Shown: positions 8,905-22,243, counted from the first letter of the stretch. The stretch: DNA of 64,000 nt from Maniola hyperantus (GCF_902806685.2 NC_048542.1:7424533-7488532), one strand, 5' to 3'. Numbers and translations are program-made. The notes: generated by a model not told the origin, from the sequence alone.

Positions 8905-9025
8905 ATAATAAATCGGATGTCCGCTAAGAAAGAATTTTTGAAATTTCAATCGCTAAGGGGGTAAAATAGGGATTAGAAATTTGTGTTGTCCACGCGGACG
9001 AAGTCGCAAGCATAAGCTAGTCTAG
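8905..9025 (-). repeat. CAGT-tailed retro-element fragment (family i)
   Basis: TCCGCTAAGAAAGAATTTTT, CTAAGGGGGTAAAATAGGG and CACGCGGACGAAGTCGCAAG are the reverse complement of family i; the tail is missing. Confidence 0.6.
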
Positions 9026-9399
9026 TAATAAAGAAATACGAATAGCTGTCCAGCTATTGCACCAGAATATCGTTAGAAAATCATTACGTGTTATAACACA
9101 GGGTGATGATGCGTTTAGGTTCTAGGACCTTGAAGTGACAGATAATGCTGTGCCGATAACCGAGGGTGTGTGAACAAATCGGACGATGCCATTTAAGAAA
9201 GCGCAATTTATTCAGGGCTAAATTAATTTGAATTTTATTTAGGTATCGCGTATTTCTTTTATCATGTCTCTACTGCAACTAATGACTTCACGTTGATGCG
9301 TTTCTTTTAATAAATAACAGAGAAGACAGTATAATACAATGCAGCATAATGTGTTATAACTTATAACCAACTGTCGTACTACAACTACCACGTACTACA

Positions 9400-9490
9400 C
9401 TTTTTTTTCTTCTTATTCAGATACAAGTTAGCCCTTGACAGAAATCTCACCTGGTGGTAATTGACGACGCAGTCTAAGATGGAAATTCTA
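9400..9490 (-). repeat. SINE family C tail fragment
   Basis: A T-rich run is followed by TTCAGATACAAGTTAGCCCTTGAC in two blocks, CTCACCTGGTGGTAATTGAC and GACGCAGTCTAAGATGGAA, as at 27655-27730. Confidence 0.6.
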
Positions 9491-9984
9491 GGGTGCGTGG
9501 GATATGCTGGCTTTGCGCATTGTGTGTTTCAGGCTTTAATTAGATTTCCCAAAGTAGGGCGGTGACATAAAGGGGAAGTGATCGCTTTGATTCTTCTCGA
9601 TTTGCACGCTGTTGCGTAAAACTAGTTGCAACTGAAAGATTTTATATACAGGCTGTTACGATTTAACAACACTTAATAATTAATTTATTTCTTGTATTAC
9701 CGTTAATTGCGAAGCTTAGTTATAAATTTATTTAGTTTACTGGTTTAGGTAATATAAATAAAAATCCTTTCAATATTTTTTTAATAAGTTGATAATGTAT
9801 TTATTATCGCACTATTGATTATGAGACGGTCATTCAGAAAATAAAAATTAAACATATTACACAATCGAAGATTATATATGTAAATGATAAAAGAGCGTTG
9901 ATTTGACATGCAGCTCGTCCCAGCTATGCGCGGGACTACAATTAGTATTTTTATAAATGGCATAATATTGTACATATCAAATCT

Positions 9985-10110
9985 TTGAAAAGAGCAACCG
10001 CCGGGTTTCTTGCTGGTTCTTCCCGGTAGGAAAGGGCAGTTCGAACCAGTGGCAGATGCATTTGACGATTAAAAAGTACTTGTAAAAGTTTAATTGAAAA
10101 AAAAAAATAG
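9985..10110 (+). repeat. LINE 3' end fragment
   Basis: GAGCAACCGCCGGGTTTCTT, CTGGTTCTTCCCGGTAGG and GAACCAGTGGCAGATGCATT form a common lepidopteran retro-element 3' end. An inverted fragment is at 26615-26665. Confidence 0.5.
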
Positions 10111-10477
10111 TTTAGATTATTTAGCTCAAAGCTAATTTTATGAAACAGGTTTTTCATTAGTCATAGGTGAACGTAAGAATATAGTTTTATAGAAGGTAGG
10201 TATATTTTAACATCCTGTATAATATGTCGTTCCGGTCTACTTGTCCAGTTGCTCGACTGTCGCTTACATAACATACTGTGGTAATGTCTTTTTATGGCTA
10301 CTAGATCACCATCTTTTTGTAAAGTAGGTAGGTAAGAGCTTTTGAACAAAAACATACTAACCCAAAAACATTTTATGTAGAGAAAAATATTAGATGATAT
10401 AGTATTTGACTTTTTTGATTTTTATTTGACTTTTGATTTTAAAACTGACATGGAATGAGAAAATCACAGGGTTACGA

Positions 10478-10605
10478 CGCGCTTACGCACCCATCCGATC
10501 CAAGTCTGTGAAAATACGTTCCTTTTTGTTATGTATGATAGCTTATGCCCTATATAAAATATCCGTATTTTCACGGATTCGGATCGTATAAGTGCGTGAT
10601 CGCTG
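10478..10605. mobile_element. Fold-back element
   Basis: CTTACGCACCCATCCGATCC and CTGTGAAAATACG at the left are mirrored at the right (CGTATTTTCACGGATTCGGA, then AGTGCGTGATC). Confidence 0.58.
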
Positions 10606-10793
10606 TTAGACTGGAATAGTTGGCAGGGAACAGGTTAATGTTATTAGGGATGACTAAGATATTAGGTACTCATCATCATTTAGAATCACTTTTTAATCGT
10701 GAGAATTAAAAAATTAAAGCTTGACTGCTCTGCCATACAGATTTATTTCAAAAAAATATATAAGTAGTCAGTGTCATTAGGGATGATCTGTAG

Positions 10794-10920
10794 GTACGCG
10801 ATAGGTAGAGCTGACAACGGGGTATGAGGCGGGAAGACGCCCCGCAGTCCGCATATCCGCACGTCACCCGTGCTATCCCGCACCGGGTTAGCGCGGTTGC
10901 CCTCTCGACCTGTCGCGTAC
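10794..10920 (-). mobile_element. GC-rich hairpin element, copy 1
   Basis: GTACGCGATAGGTAGAGCTG at one end mirrors CTCGACCTGTCGCGTAC at the other. The core is GGGAAGACGCCCCGCAG and GCACCGGGTTAGCGCGG. It is in opposite orientation to the copies at 42508 and 63445. Confidence 0.7.
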
Positions 10921-10974
10921 TTATAGATAGGTAAAGATACTACGATAACCCATACATCCAAATCTGTTCAAGCA

Positions 10975-12290
10975 TTTAGAAGTTATGGTAGAATAAAGAA
11001 ATTCGAATGCATAAATAAACATGAATCCTAAAAACATTACACTCCTTTTTTTGGACAGTCCAGTAAAAATATGAATTAATGAATAAACGCACCCGCAGCA
11101 AATTCACGACCACCGGCGTCGTCGCATTCACACATTCGCGGAAACCCACTCTCAAATGACTAAAATGGCCACCACCAGATGGTATTTATTAAAATATGCA
11201 CTTACCTAATCTTTTAATTGTTTAACCGACCCGGTTTCACACGGGTGCGTAAGTTTTAATAAATAAGTAGGTATATTTATAGAGTCTGCCTATCTTAATG
11301 TTAACTAATATTGAACTTAAAATTTATGACTCATGGAGTGAACAAGAATATGTAGATGTTATAGAATGGTGATGAGGAGAAAAAAAAGGAAAGATGAAAA
11401 AGGGAGCGAAAACAAAACAGCATAAAAACTTGAATAAATATTAAATAGGTACTCAAAGAGTACCTACGCAAATATTATATTTAGTACTCTTTGAGATTGG
11501 AGTTTTAAAACAGGCAGACATGCCTACTTGGGTGACTATTGAAAGTTCCCAGAAACTTTACGAGGTACAAAACACCGATAAAGCGTTGGCTCTTTATTTT
11601 TTTCTAAAAGACAACTTCATAGAGTTCTTAGATATAACGCAGCCGCCACGATTACACGTAGGTAGGTATGTGTCTAGAAAATTTCTGCTATTGACGAACA
11701 CGTCTTCGACTCCACCTTGGCTTCATCATACAAGTGAAATAGAGCATTAATGCTTAATCGACTCCTTTTTAATTAGGAATTTCACTGTTACATTAAGTAT
11801 AAGCTGACGACAAGAACTCTTTGTCAAAGCCCTAAACAAAAACAATCGAATGATGAACGATGCGCTCTCAGCAAATTAAAGACCACCGACTTTGTTCCAT
11901 TCATACATTCGCGGAAACTCGATCAGGTGAATTTGTTAGTGGTTAGCCATGACTAATCCTCATTCAGTAACCATTAATGTCCATTAGATAGTATGGTAAA
12001 TAGTTATTTAAAAATGTTACAGAGACGAACAACAACAATGTTACAATATGCACTGGACGCATCATTCCAAAAAAAAAGATTTTGCGAGCTTCAACTCGAT
12101 TTTGCTTACAAAGTGATGCGCAGTGTCATACTAATTTTATAGTCCTAATACTATATAATACTAATTTTATAGTAAATTAGGAAGTTATGTCAGAATAAAG
12201 AAAATACGAGTAATACATACATACCTACATGAGCCCTGAAAATATTACACTTCCTTTTTTGGGCAGTTGTGTAAAAAGATAATATGAACC
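10975..12290 (+). repeat. Worn direct repeats around unassigned DNA
   Basis: AAGTTATGGTAGAATAAAGA then ACATTACACTCCTTTTTTTG at 10980-11055 reappears at 12181-12260 with substitutions. CGCAGCAAATTCACGACCACC and CACATTCGCGGAAAC at 11093-11145 reappear at 11865-11915. No gene is recognised between them. Confidence 0.4.
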
Positions 12291-14640
12291 ATTTTTTGGT
12301 AAGGGCCAAGATCAAACAAATTCTACCTATGCAAACAAAATGTAATGAAGGCTCAACTAGTTTGTCCGAGTTTCCCGAAGGCGGAGGCTGTAGTCGGTCG
12401 CCGACCCGTCCTTGCACGTGCGTTGCACAGCCACTGTGGAAAATGGTAAACTGTAAACTACAAGTTTAGTAAGTAAGAAATTTTTGAAGTGAAAACGACT
12501 TTAGGCAACGCGCCTAAAGAAGACTACATCAAAAAATTCTTCGATTTCTTCTTCTTTTATCTTCCAGGGTTTCTCTTCTTAGATGTAGCCATTGTTGTAC
12601 CGTTGTACGTGAGACCCCTGGTGCGGTTCCCCACCGGATCACTCCAGCCAGCAGAGCACACTCCAAAATCTTAGCAGGCAACTCAAGTTGGCGTTGGGCG
12701 ATTTTGGGATGAGTAAAAATTTCAAGGTTGCGTCACCGACATGCTATTGTGCTCGGAGTGCCGATTTGTTTCAATTTGGAAATCCAAAATAAAAACCACT
12801 GTTATTTCATAGTTTTCTGTGGAGAAATTATAATTTCAACAAATAACGGCCATAATCGTAATATAACCACAGCATATTTGTAAAAAAAAATTATAACTTT
12901 TACTTTTTAAAATCTATTAAACGTACCTAGACTTTTCAACCGCCAAAATATATAGTTTGAATGACTAGACAAAAACTGTAAAAACGTTTTTATATTATGG
13001 AGAAAATCGGCTCAACACCTATGTATTTCGTTTCTGGAGCAGAAAATAATATCCTGTAGCTGTACTCGTGCGTTCGTCGACCTTTTCGGTGACACTATGC
13101 ACTTTTCGGTGATTAGATGCAAGGAAGGCTGTACGGCGTACCTAATTAATATTATACTTAATTTTCCAATAGCAATCACCATAATATTTTAGACGATTGC
13201 GATTATAAATTAGAGGAAAATATTGTCTGATTCTAGCTAGTCAGACAAATATTCTCCTCCAAAGTCACTGTATTACTGGTTTTGTAGTTCAATTTACCAG
13301 CCATGCTATACATATTTTTTTTTCTAATTTTTTATCGAAAAAGTAAAAAAATATCAGCCTACTCAATTTTCAAATAATAATCTACTAATGTACCAAAAAA
13401 GGATGCTTTGCGTATTAAAGAAAAAGAAAGACGAAAGCGAGATAAAATGGCTCCAGGATCTCTCAACCTGTTCTTATTGAAAGTGGTCCCGTCATTTTGA
13501 ATAATTACTTTCACCGTTTCACTCTTCATTTATCCTCATTTGTTTGTATTAAGTTCAAGTAGGTTATTTTTATATGCAATAGCATAATATAAAAATAAGT
13601 TGTTTTGGTTAATCAGACGGTAAACAAATTTTCATAAATCAATTTCAAGATTTTCATCGATCTACAATAATTATTATTATACTACGACATATTTACATAA
13701 ACTGAGAAAATACTGTGCTATCACCTTGCAGAATGAACAGAAATTAAAAAAATATACATATAATTTATTTCGTATCTTTGTGGACTGCATTCTTCAGGCC
13801 CCGTTGAGTGCCAATTGTAACCATTGGTTTGGCATTGTTTAAAAAAAACCAGTTTTAAACATGTTTTTAACCATGTTTTAAACAAAAACCCCTTAAAAAA
13901 GTTATAAGCTTTTGATTAGGTTGACTTGTTCGTATGGTATCGCAATGTCATTCCGTCGAAATTGGTAAGTGATTTTTCGGCTACTTGCAATTATTATTGT
14001 TCGATTCCGCTGAAATTATGTAAACACGTGTGGTTTGGATAACAATAGACGATTAAGTTTCTGTTGAACGTCTCAGATAATGGAGGTGGTAGATGAACAT
14101 TGGCAGAGCAGTCTAATTTAGTTAATTTAAAAATACGTTAAAAATTAGGATTTTTAATTTATTTTATACATATTCAAATTCAACATGACGTATTATTGTA
14201 ATACGTACCTATTGACTTGAAAAATATATTATTAAAAAATTGAATCGTAAAATGAGTTGTACCTATTTTCTTTTTAAAGCTAGGATAAATTATTATTGAA
14301 GGGCTTTAAAATTTGAGCTATTTAGTTAAGCGACGCGGGGCGTTCCATTTTCAAAAGTCACTGGAGGCATTGCACGAGCGCAGGCGCCGGTGGATTCCAC
14401 TGTCGCTTTTCGAGCTTTCTTCTGACTAGCCTTGGAATTTTGGCACAGAGCTGCCCATAGAGTTGCCTCGTCCAAGTTGAGGGCGAAAGTAATGTTTTAT
14501 TTTTTCCTCACTCACCACCATCTTAACGAAGTTTAGCGATCATTTTTCGAACTTGTTTTATTATTTTATTTTGTTTCAGTAACTTGTTGCACTAGTACAA
14601 CCGTGTCTGAACTATACTATAAAACTTAACTGCTACTTCA
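12291..14640. other. Unassigned AT-rich DNA
   Basis: Nothing assignable except a short perfect hairpin near 13213-13257 (GAGGAAAATATTGTCTGA against TCAGACAAATATTCTCCTC). The GC-richer patches at 12360-12430 and 14330-14490 have no supported frame. Confidence 0.35.
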
Positions 14641-14820
14641 TTTTTATTCCTTATCCCACGCTATGTGGGGTCGACAGAACATGTCTTCTTGTATTTGCTT
14701 CTGTCATCCGTCAACGCATTATCCGCCCCTTTTACACGCATTTTAGCATACTCTTTCTCGTAATCCAACCATCTTTTCTTCCTCTCCTCTTTCTCTTTTT
14801 TTCCTTGCATATTTATCATT
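14641..14820 (-). repeat. LINE fragment
   Basis: TTATCCCACGCTATGTGGGG and TCGACAGAACATGTCTTCTT followed by T/C-rich sequence is a recurrent lepidopteran retro-element segment. The orientation is tentative. Confidence 0.4.
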
Positions 14821-14864
14821 TTGTTTCATATGGACCTACAACTGTACCTGCGTATTTTTATTAT

Positions 14865-15521
14865 TTTTAGGGTTCCGTACCGCAAAAGAAAAAAATGAAT
14901 CCTTGTAGGATCACTTCGTTGTCTGTCTGTCTGTCCGTCTGTCGTGTCTGTCAAGAAAACCTATAGGGTACTTCCCGTTGACCTAGAAATATGTAGATAG
15001 GTTTAAAATTTGGCAGGTAGGTAGGTCTTATAGCACAAGTAAAGGAAAGTCCGAAAACCGTGAATTTGTGGTTACATCACCAAAAAAAATTAAAATGTGT
15101 TCATGAACAAAGAATTAATATTTTCAATTTTCAAAGTCAAATAAGTAACTATACCAAGTGAGCTATCATATATAAGGGTTTTACTTGTACATTCTTAAAC
15201 ATATTTTCATTTATTTTTAAGCATAATAGTTTTGCTTTATCGTACAAAATGTTGAAAAAAATACTGTTCCCCCCTTTTATCTCTAAAGTTTACCAATCTT
15301 AAAATCTGAAATAATTATGATCAATAGAAGTTTATATATTTTTTACAGAAAAAATAAAATTAATACTCTACTGTCATAGTTTTTGTGATATTAACAATAA
15401 ACTTCTACAAAGAGAGTTAGTTTTGCAGTTCGTTAACAAAGGTGATTCTTACCGTTTTTCTTGTATTGTAGTACGGAACCCTCAGTGCACGAGTTGACTC
15501 GCACTTGACCGATTTTTTTAC
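14865..15521 (-). mobile_element. GGGTTCCGTA element, long variant
   Basis: It begins TTTAGGGTTCCGTACCGCAA with GTCTGTCTGTCTGTCCGTCT and ends GTACGGAACCCTCAGTGCAC then CGCACTTGACCG. It is about 650 bp because of extra sequence (AGTTTACCAATCTTAAAATC to TTCTTACCGTTTTTCTTG) that short copies lack. Confidence 0.7.
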
Positions 15522-15584
15522 AAAAGAAAAGTGCGAAAGAATTTTGTATACCTACTTACTTACAAATCTTATCGTCCAGTCAAC

Positions 15585-15745
15585 TCCATCGCAATCACTG
15601 TCCAGAAGTGAATGAACCAAATAAGCGAGATGGCTCCAACCAGTACTTTCACCGGGGTGAAGGCCCTGGAAGAGGCTCTTGCCCTACAAGAGGCCCTTGG
15701 CCCTGGTTACTGGGAAAAAAACCTAGGCAAAGCAAAAGTTGTATC
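15585..15745 (+). pseudogene. LINE C-terminal remnant with internal GAGGCCCTTG duplication
   Basis: Reads GVKALEEALALQEALG and YWEKNLGKAK, resembling the usual LINE end GLEEAFAQQW. A 44-codon ATG-to-stop frame (15631 region) exists by chance. Confidence 0.4.
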
Positions 15746-16436
15746 CCATTATTATGATGAATAAAACGATACCATTCGGTTTTAATTATTATCTTTCAAA
15801 AAATAGACAATGATGAAAAATTTACTGTACCGTTGTACGTCTACCGAGTGTTTTACCTAAAGCGACAAAATTAAAACATATCAAATAAAAACGTATGTAA
15901 ATAACAAAAATAGGAAAAAATATACACCATTTAGGTCCAACCTTTTTCTAAAGTTTAATTTTTTTTGCTTTAAAATTAATTTACGGGTTCTGTATGTAAC
16001 AGAGTGCATAGAGATTTCGACTCTCATTTGCTCACTTCCTTAGTAGGTAGATACGGTTTAATTTTATAAGCGCATCTCCCAGATATCAGCTTATTTAAGA
16101 TTAACATAAATACAATAAGTAGGAAATTAAAATGAACTTTTTGTGTTAGAGAAACATAAATTAATCCATGATTGCTATTCATGTAGGATTTTTCCTCAAT
16201 ATTACGATGCATAAGTATTTCTAATTGTAGATGAAGATAAATTAATATTTTCTAACATGCAAACAAGAGTAATAAAATGAAAGATATTGTTTATTCGCGA
16301 AACGTTCTTTTTGGTTTGAAAAAATCGCTGTTCAAAATGTGTACAAATTGTTTTTTTTTTACTTCACCGCCACTTTTAGTAAAAGGATTTATAAAGAAAA
16401 AACAAGATTTAGTAAAAACAAAAATTCTAAACATTG

Positions 16437-16520
16437 TTAAAAAACCCGCCAAGTGCGAGTCAGACTGGCGCACCGAGGGTTCCGTACTACAGTCGTATTT
16501 TTTCGATATTTTGCATGATA
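16437..16520 (+). mobile_element. GGGTTCCGTA element, head only (in duplication copy 1)
   Basis: AAAACCCGCCAAGTGCGAGT, GAGGGTTCCGTACTACAGT and CGATATTTTGCATGATAAAT form the head; the rest is missing. Identical at 19947-20030. Confidence 0.65.
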
Positions 16521-18733
16521 AATAAATATAAAAAAAACTAGGTGGTACATCTTCTAAATTAATATTATGGATTTAATATTTGTGGTAATAAAACAGAATA
16601 CTTAATTCCACTTATAAATAAAATAAGTTAAGATATGCAAAGATCTTTTTTTACTAAATTTCCTAACACACAGTATACTAGGCCAGTAGGAATTGTTAGG
16701 AGTTTTTATTACGAACGTTGGGAATAATCCCACGAGACCATACCAAGATCAGGCGTAGATTCAATTTCAAATATTCTGACTCGATCTCAAAGGCTTAAGG
16801 TTCATTCTTGTGCAGAATAATACAATTTATTCACACGTAATATACGTAATTGAGTTGGATATCTTTAAGTGTTGTGATATAAATTTAACTGCTTCTTAAT
16901 TATTTCTATATGGCAAGTAAGGGCACATATAAACCTGCGTAAAATGAGGAAGTTTTTTCATTGTGGACCTGCAATGATTCAAACTTTTATTTTTATTATT
17001 CTTACTTTTGACTTTTTGCAACTTAGAAGACGTAATGCACGCAAAAATTACTAAATATCTACTTACTATAATTATGGAAAAGATACCATTTAGCACGATG
17101 TCTATAATCAAAGAGTTTTTTTGGTGTTATTGTAATATTCTTTACTTTTTAATATAATATTTTGATTCTTTTTCCTACCTACATGAATGAAACAACCTAT
17201 TATTTGCATATTCTGCCTTTATTTTATATTTATTTCATACATTTCAATTACTTATAAATATATGTATAAACAATGTTGGAAAAGTAGCAGTCATTTGGGA
17301 AATCTAGAAATGGCATGGACGAACCGCTTCATTTTACTTTCAACGAAGACCTATTTGAATCCCATTTTAATACATTTGCATTCTGTACCGTATCAGTTTG
17401 TATTAGCCTATATTTCGCTTAGTTGTGACTTGTGAGCAGTTGTAGATTTAAGGTTTTATACCTCAAATAATTATCAAGTTGTTCAATATATAACTAATAC
17501 AATATTATCCTAATTTAGGAAACTAGGTTAATCAGGTTTTCTATCAAAATTGGTGTCTTGCCACATAAATAAATAAATAAATAAATGATATTAGAAAATA
17601 AATAAATGGATGGTAAGCGGAATTTAGAAAAAAAAATTGGGCATCCATCGATACTAGGCAAGCAGAATCTACTAAGAGAACTATTTCCATATAAATACTG
17701 AGGAATACACGTGCGGGTCATCAAACACCGAAATCCGCATTTACATTCTATTCTGCTCGGGCGCAGGTAACCCTCCCTCCCGCGGACCGCGACGTAGCCA
17801 TACTTTCACTTTTCATTGTAGGGCAAACCGCTTACTTAGCTACGGAGGTAGTTTTGATTCTACTGTGATTTACAATCTACCTTACTCTATTCAAAATAGA
17901 GTTTATTTTTAAATTAAGGAGAAATATTTTGTGGAACTTTGTCACACTACGACTTTCAGGAAAATAATGAGCAAAGTGACGTAGCAACGTTAAGTGAATC
18001 TGAATTTTGTACGTCCTTATTAACGTTGTTTTTTCTTTGTATTAAAAAATGAGTTGCGGCTTTTAAAGATTCACTAGAAGGCTTTGGTTGTTCCGCTAAG
18101 AGAGATTCGGAGCCTTATGACGGACCGCGTTTGATGTTATGAAATCGAACTGACATGAACCTTTGTGTGGATTGTTTTTGTCTAGAAGTTGCGATGCAAA
18201 ATTCTTTGATGGGACTGAAAAAAATGTGCAAATTAACAATGCAAGCTATCCTAGTGCCAATGCTACATTTTGCAAACTGCTTGATAACAAATTAAATAAT
18301 TATCGACTAAGTATAATTTTTTTCCAGTAGGTCTATCTATCTACCTATCCTATTATTGTTTCAATTTCACGGACGATAATAATCTTCCCGCGTTGTTGGT
18401 GCGGGCTGGTCCGCCTCCGTCCGCTATATTACGCATCGTGGGAAGCCGGTATTAGTTGGATTAGCTTCACATTTCTATTTTGTTGATTTATATTTATCTT
18501 TCACAAGCTTAATAAGCTTTTATTAAGTTAAATTAGTGGTAATACTTCTTACAATATTACAACATGTGGTGACATGTCTAAAAATCGTGTCATATAAATT
18601 ATAAAGTAAAAGAAGACGACCCACTTAAGATAGTGAGTCAGAAAAAATCCGCTAAAGACCGCCTGTTACACCGAAATGCAAAGTAGGTACTCGTAGATAT
18701 GAACTACGAGATCGAAATTCTGAGTCTGTTATA

Positions 18734-19087
18734 TAAAAAAATTTTTACAAAAAAAATAAAAACCGACTTCGTTACACAAACACTAAAAATTGAAAAATAA
18801 TTTAATTTATTACCGAATATATTATGTATACAAGAGTTAATATAGTTCCATAATAATACTTTTTGGTGCCGGTGCCAATTAGCTTTAGCTGCGCGAATCG
18901 TCTAGACTTCATATTTTTATGGGACTCCACAATGGCACCTCATTGGCACCGACCCCAAAAAATATTATTATGGAACTATATTAACTCTTGTATACATAAT
19001 ATATTCGGTAATAAATTAAATTATTTTTCAATTTTTAGTGTTTGTGTAACGAAGTCGGTTTTTATTTTTTTTGTAAAAATTTTTTAT
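18734..19087. mobile_element. Fold-back element with near-perfect arms of about 120 bp (copy 1)
   Basis: The left arm (ATTTTTACAAAAAAAATAAA, AACCGACTTCGTTACACAAA, AGTTAATATAGTTCCATAAT) is mirrored almost exactly by the right arm (ATTATGGAACTATATTAACT, GTGTAACGAAGTCGGTT, TTGTAAAAAT). The loop is about 100 bp and contains GGTGCCGGTGCCAATTAGC. Confidence 0.75.
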
Positions 19088-19326
19088 TTCACAATTTTTA
19101 GTGGCCCCATGGAATAATGCTATGACTGGTTAAAAGTCTACTGTTTACTAAGCTATTACACTGATCGCGAGCAATTTACTCTTATCCGTTGAGGAGTTCC
19201 AGTATCTATCTTCGAAGATGTTCATCAGATCTTCACCAAATTGAAATGGGACCAACTTTGAAGTATACCCTTTCAAACAAAAAAATAATTTTTAAAATCG
19301 GTCTAGGCGTTTTCGAGTTATCGGGG

Positions 19327-19331
<5 letters not shown>

Positions 19332-19371
<40 letters not shown>
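19332..19371 (+). repeat. Poly-A tract of 40 bases
   Basis: Forty consecutive A precede GATTCCGACGAATTGAG. In the second copy the tract is broken (ACATAAAAAATA then 28 A, 22853-22880). Confidence 0.95.
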
Positions 19372-19373
<2 letters not shown>

Positions 19374-19946
19374 TTCCGACGAATTGAGAACCTCCTCCTT
19401 TTTTTGAAGTCGGTTAAAAATAGGAAAAAATATACACCATTTAGGTCCAACCTTTTTCTAAAGTTTAATTTTTTTTGCTTTAAAATTAATTTACGGGTTC
19501 TGTATGTAACAGAGTGCATAGAGATTTCGACTCTCATTTGCTCACTTCCTTAGTAGGTAGATACGGTTTAATTTTATAAGCGCATCTCCCAGATATCAGC
19601 TTATTTAAGATTAACATAAATACAATAAGTAGGAAATTAAAATGAACTTTTTGTGTTAGAGAAACATAAATTAATCCATGATTGCTATTCATGTAGGATT
19701 TTTCCTCAATATTACGATGCATAAGTATTTCTAATTGTAGATGAAGATAAATTAATATTTTCTAACATGCAAACAAGAGTAATAAAATGAAAGATATTGT
19801 TTATTCGCGAAACGTTCTTTTTGGTTTGAAAAAATCGCTGTTCAAAATGTGTACAAATTGTTTTTTTTTTACTTCACCGCCACTTTTAGTAAAAGGATTT
19901 ATAAAGAAAAAACAAGATTTAGTAAAAACAAAAATTCTAAACATTG

Positions 19947-20030
19947 TTAAAAAACCCGCCAAGTGCGAGTCAGACTGGCGCACCGAGGGTTCCGTACTAC
20001 AGTCGTATTTTTTCGATATTTTGCATGATA
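19947..20030 (+). mobile_element. GGGTTCCGTA element, head only (in duplication copy 2)
   Basis: Identical to 16437-16520, 3510 bases downstream. Confidence 0.65.
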
Positions 20031-22243
20031 AATAAATATAAAAAAAACTAGGTGGTACATCTTCTAAATTAATATTATGGATTTAATATTTGTGGTAATA
20101 AAACAGAATACTTAATTCCACTTATAAATAAAATAAGTTAAGATATGCAAAGATCTTTTTTTACTAAATTTCCTAACACACAGTATACTAGGCCAGTAGG
20201 AATTGTTAGGAGTTTTTATTACGAACGTTGGGAATAATCCCACGAGACCATACCAAGATCAGGCGTAGATTCAATTTCAAATATTCTGACTCGATCTCAA
20301 AGGCTTAAGGTTCATTCTTGTGCAGAATAATACAATTTATTCACACGTAATATACGTAATTGAGTTGGATATCTTTAAGTGTTGTGATATAAATTTAACT
20401 GCTTCTTAATTATTTCTATATGGCAAGTAAGGGCACATATAAACCTGCGTAAAATGAGGAAGTTTTTTCATTGTGGACCTGCAATGATTCAAACTTTTAT
20501 TTTTATTATTCTTACTTTTGACTTTTTGCAACTTAGAAGACGTAATGCACGCAAAAATTACTAAATATCTACTTACTATAATTATGGAAAAGATACCATT
20601 TAGCACGATGTCTATAATCAAAGAGTTTTTTTGGTGTTATTGTAATATTCTTTACTTTTTAATATAATATTTTGATTCTTTTTCCTACCTACATGAATGA
20701 AACAACCTATTATTTGCATATTCTGCCTTTATTTTATATTTATTTCATACATTTCAATTACTTATAAATATATGTATAAACAATGTTGGAAAAGTAGCAG
20801 TCATTTGGGAAATCTAGAAATGGCATGGACGAACCGCTTCATTTTACTTTCAACGAAGACCTATTTGAATCCCATTTTAATACATTTGCATTCTGTACCG
20901 TATCAGTTTGTATTAGCCTATATTTCGCTTAGTTGTGACTTGTGAGCAGTTGTAGATTTAAGGTTTTATACCTCAAATAATTATCAAGTTGTTCAATATA
21001 TAACTAATACAATATTATCCTAATTTAGGAAACTAGGTTAATCAGGTTTTCTATCAAAATTGGTGTCTTGCCACATAAATAAATAAATAAATAAATGATA
21101 TTAGAAAATAAATAAATGGATGGTAAGCGGAATTTAGAAAAAAAAATTGGGCATCCATCGATACTAGGCAAGCAGAATCTACTAAGAGAACTATTTCCAT
21201 ATAAATACTGAGGAATACACGTGCGGGTCATCAAACACCGAAATCCGCATTTACATTCTATTCTGCTCGGGCGCAGGTAACCCTCCCTCCCGCGGACCGC
21301 GACGTAGCCATACTTTCACTTTTCATTGTAGGGCAAACCGCTTACTTAGCTACGGAGGTAGTTTTGATTCTACTGTGATTTACAATCTACCTTACTCTAT
21401 TCAAAATAGAGTTTATTTTTAAATTAAGGAGAAATATTTTGTGGAACTTTGTCACACTACGACTTTCAGGAAAATAATGAGCAAAGTGACGTAGCAACGT
21501 TAAGTGAATCTGAATTTTGTACGTCCTTATTAACGTTGTTTTTTCTTTGTATTAAAAAATGAGTTGCGGCTTTTAAAGATTCACTAGAAGGCTTTGGTTG
21601 TTCCGCTAAGAGAGATTCGGAGCCTTATGACGGACCGCGTTTGATGTTATGAAATCGAACTGACATGAACCTTTGTGTGGATTGTTTTTGTCTAGAAGTT
21701 GCGATGCAAAATTCTTTGATGGGACTGAAAAAAATGTGCAAATTAACAATGCAAGCTATCCTAGTGCCAATGCTACATTTTGCAAACTGCTTGATAACAA
21801 ATTAAATAATTATCGACTAAGTATAATTTTTTTCCAGTAGGTCTATCTATCTACCTATCCTATTATTGTTTCAATTTCACGGACGATAATAATCTTCCCG
21901 CGTTGTTGGTGCGGGCTGGTCCGCCTCCGTCCGCTATATTACGCATCGTGGGAAGCCGGTATTAGTTGGATTAGCTTCACATTTCTATTTTGTTGATTTA
22001 TATTTATCTTTCACAAGCTTAATAAGCTTTTATTAAGTTAAATTAGTGGTAATACTTCTTACAATATTACAACATGTGGTGACATGTCTAAAAATCGTGT
22101 CATATAAATTATAAAGTAAAAGAAGACGACCCACTTAAGATAGTGAGTCAGAAAAAATCCGCTAAAGACCGCCTGTTACACCGAAATGCAAAGTAGGTAC
22201 TCGTAGATATGAACTACGAGATCGAAATTCTGAGTCTGTTATA

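Larger units (their letters stand above)
15911..19420 (+). repeat. Tandem duplication, copy 1 (3510 bp)
   Basis: The whole segment recurs directly downstream at an offset of 3510 bases. In the alignable sequence I noticed one substitution (near 19080 against 22590) and a different A-tract. The content is AT-rich noncoding DNA, a GGGTTCCGTA element head, a fold-back and a poly-A-containing repeat. No gene is recognised. Confidence 0.93.

Noticed and set aside
15631..15765. 44-codon ATG-to-stop frame, MAPTSTFTGVKALEEALALQ and onward
   Set aside because: It resembles the C-terminal end of a LINE ORF and has no promoter, splice or domain support as an independent gene.
19189..19407. Open frame with a poly-Lys stretch
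   Set aside because: The Lys run is the translated 40-bp A-tract; there is no coding evidence.
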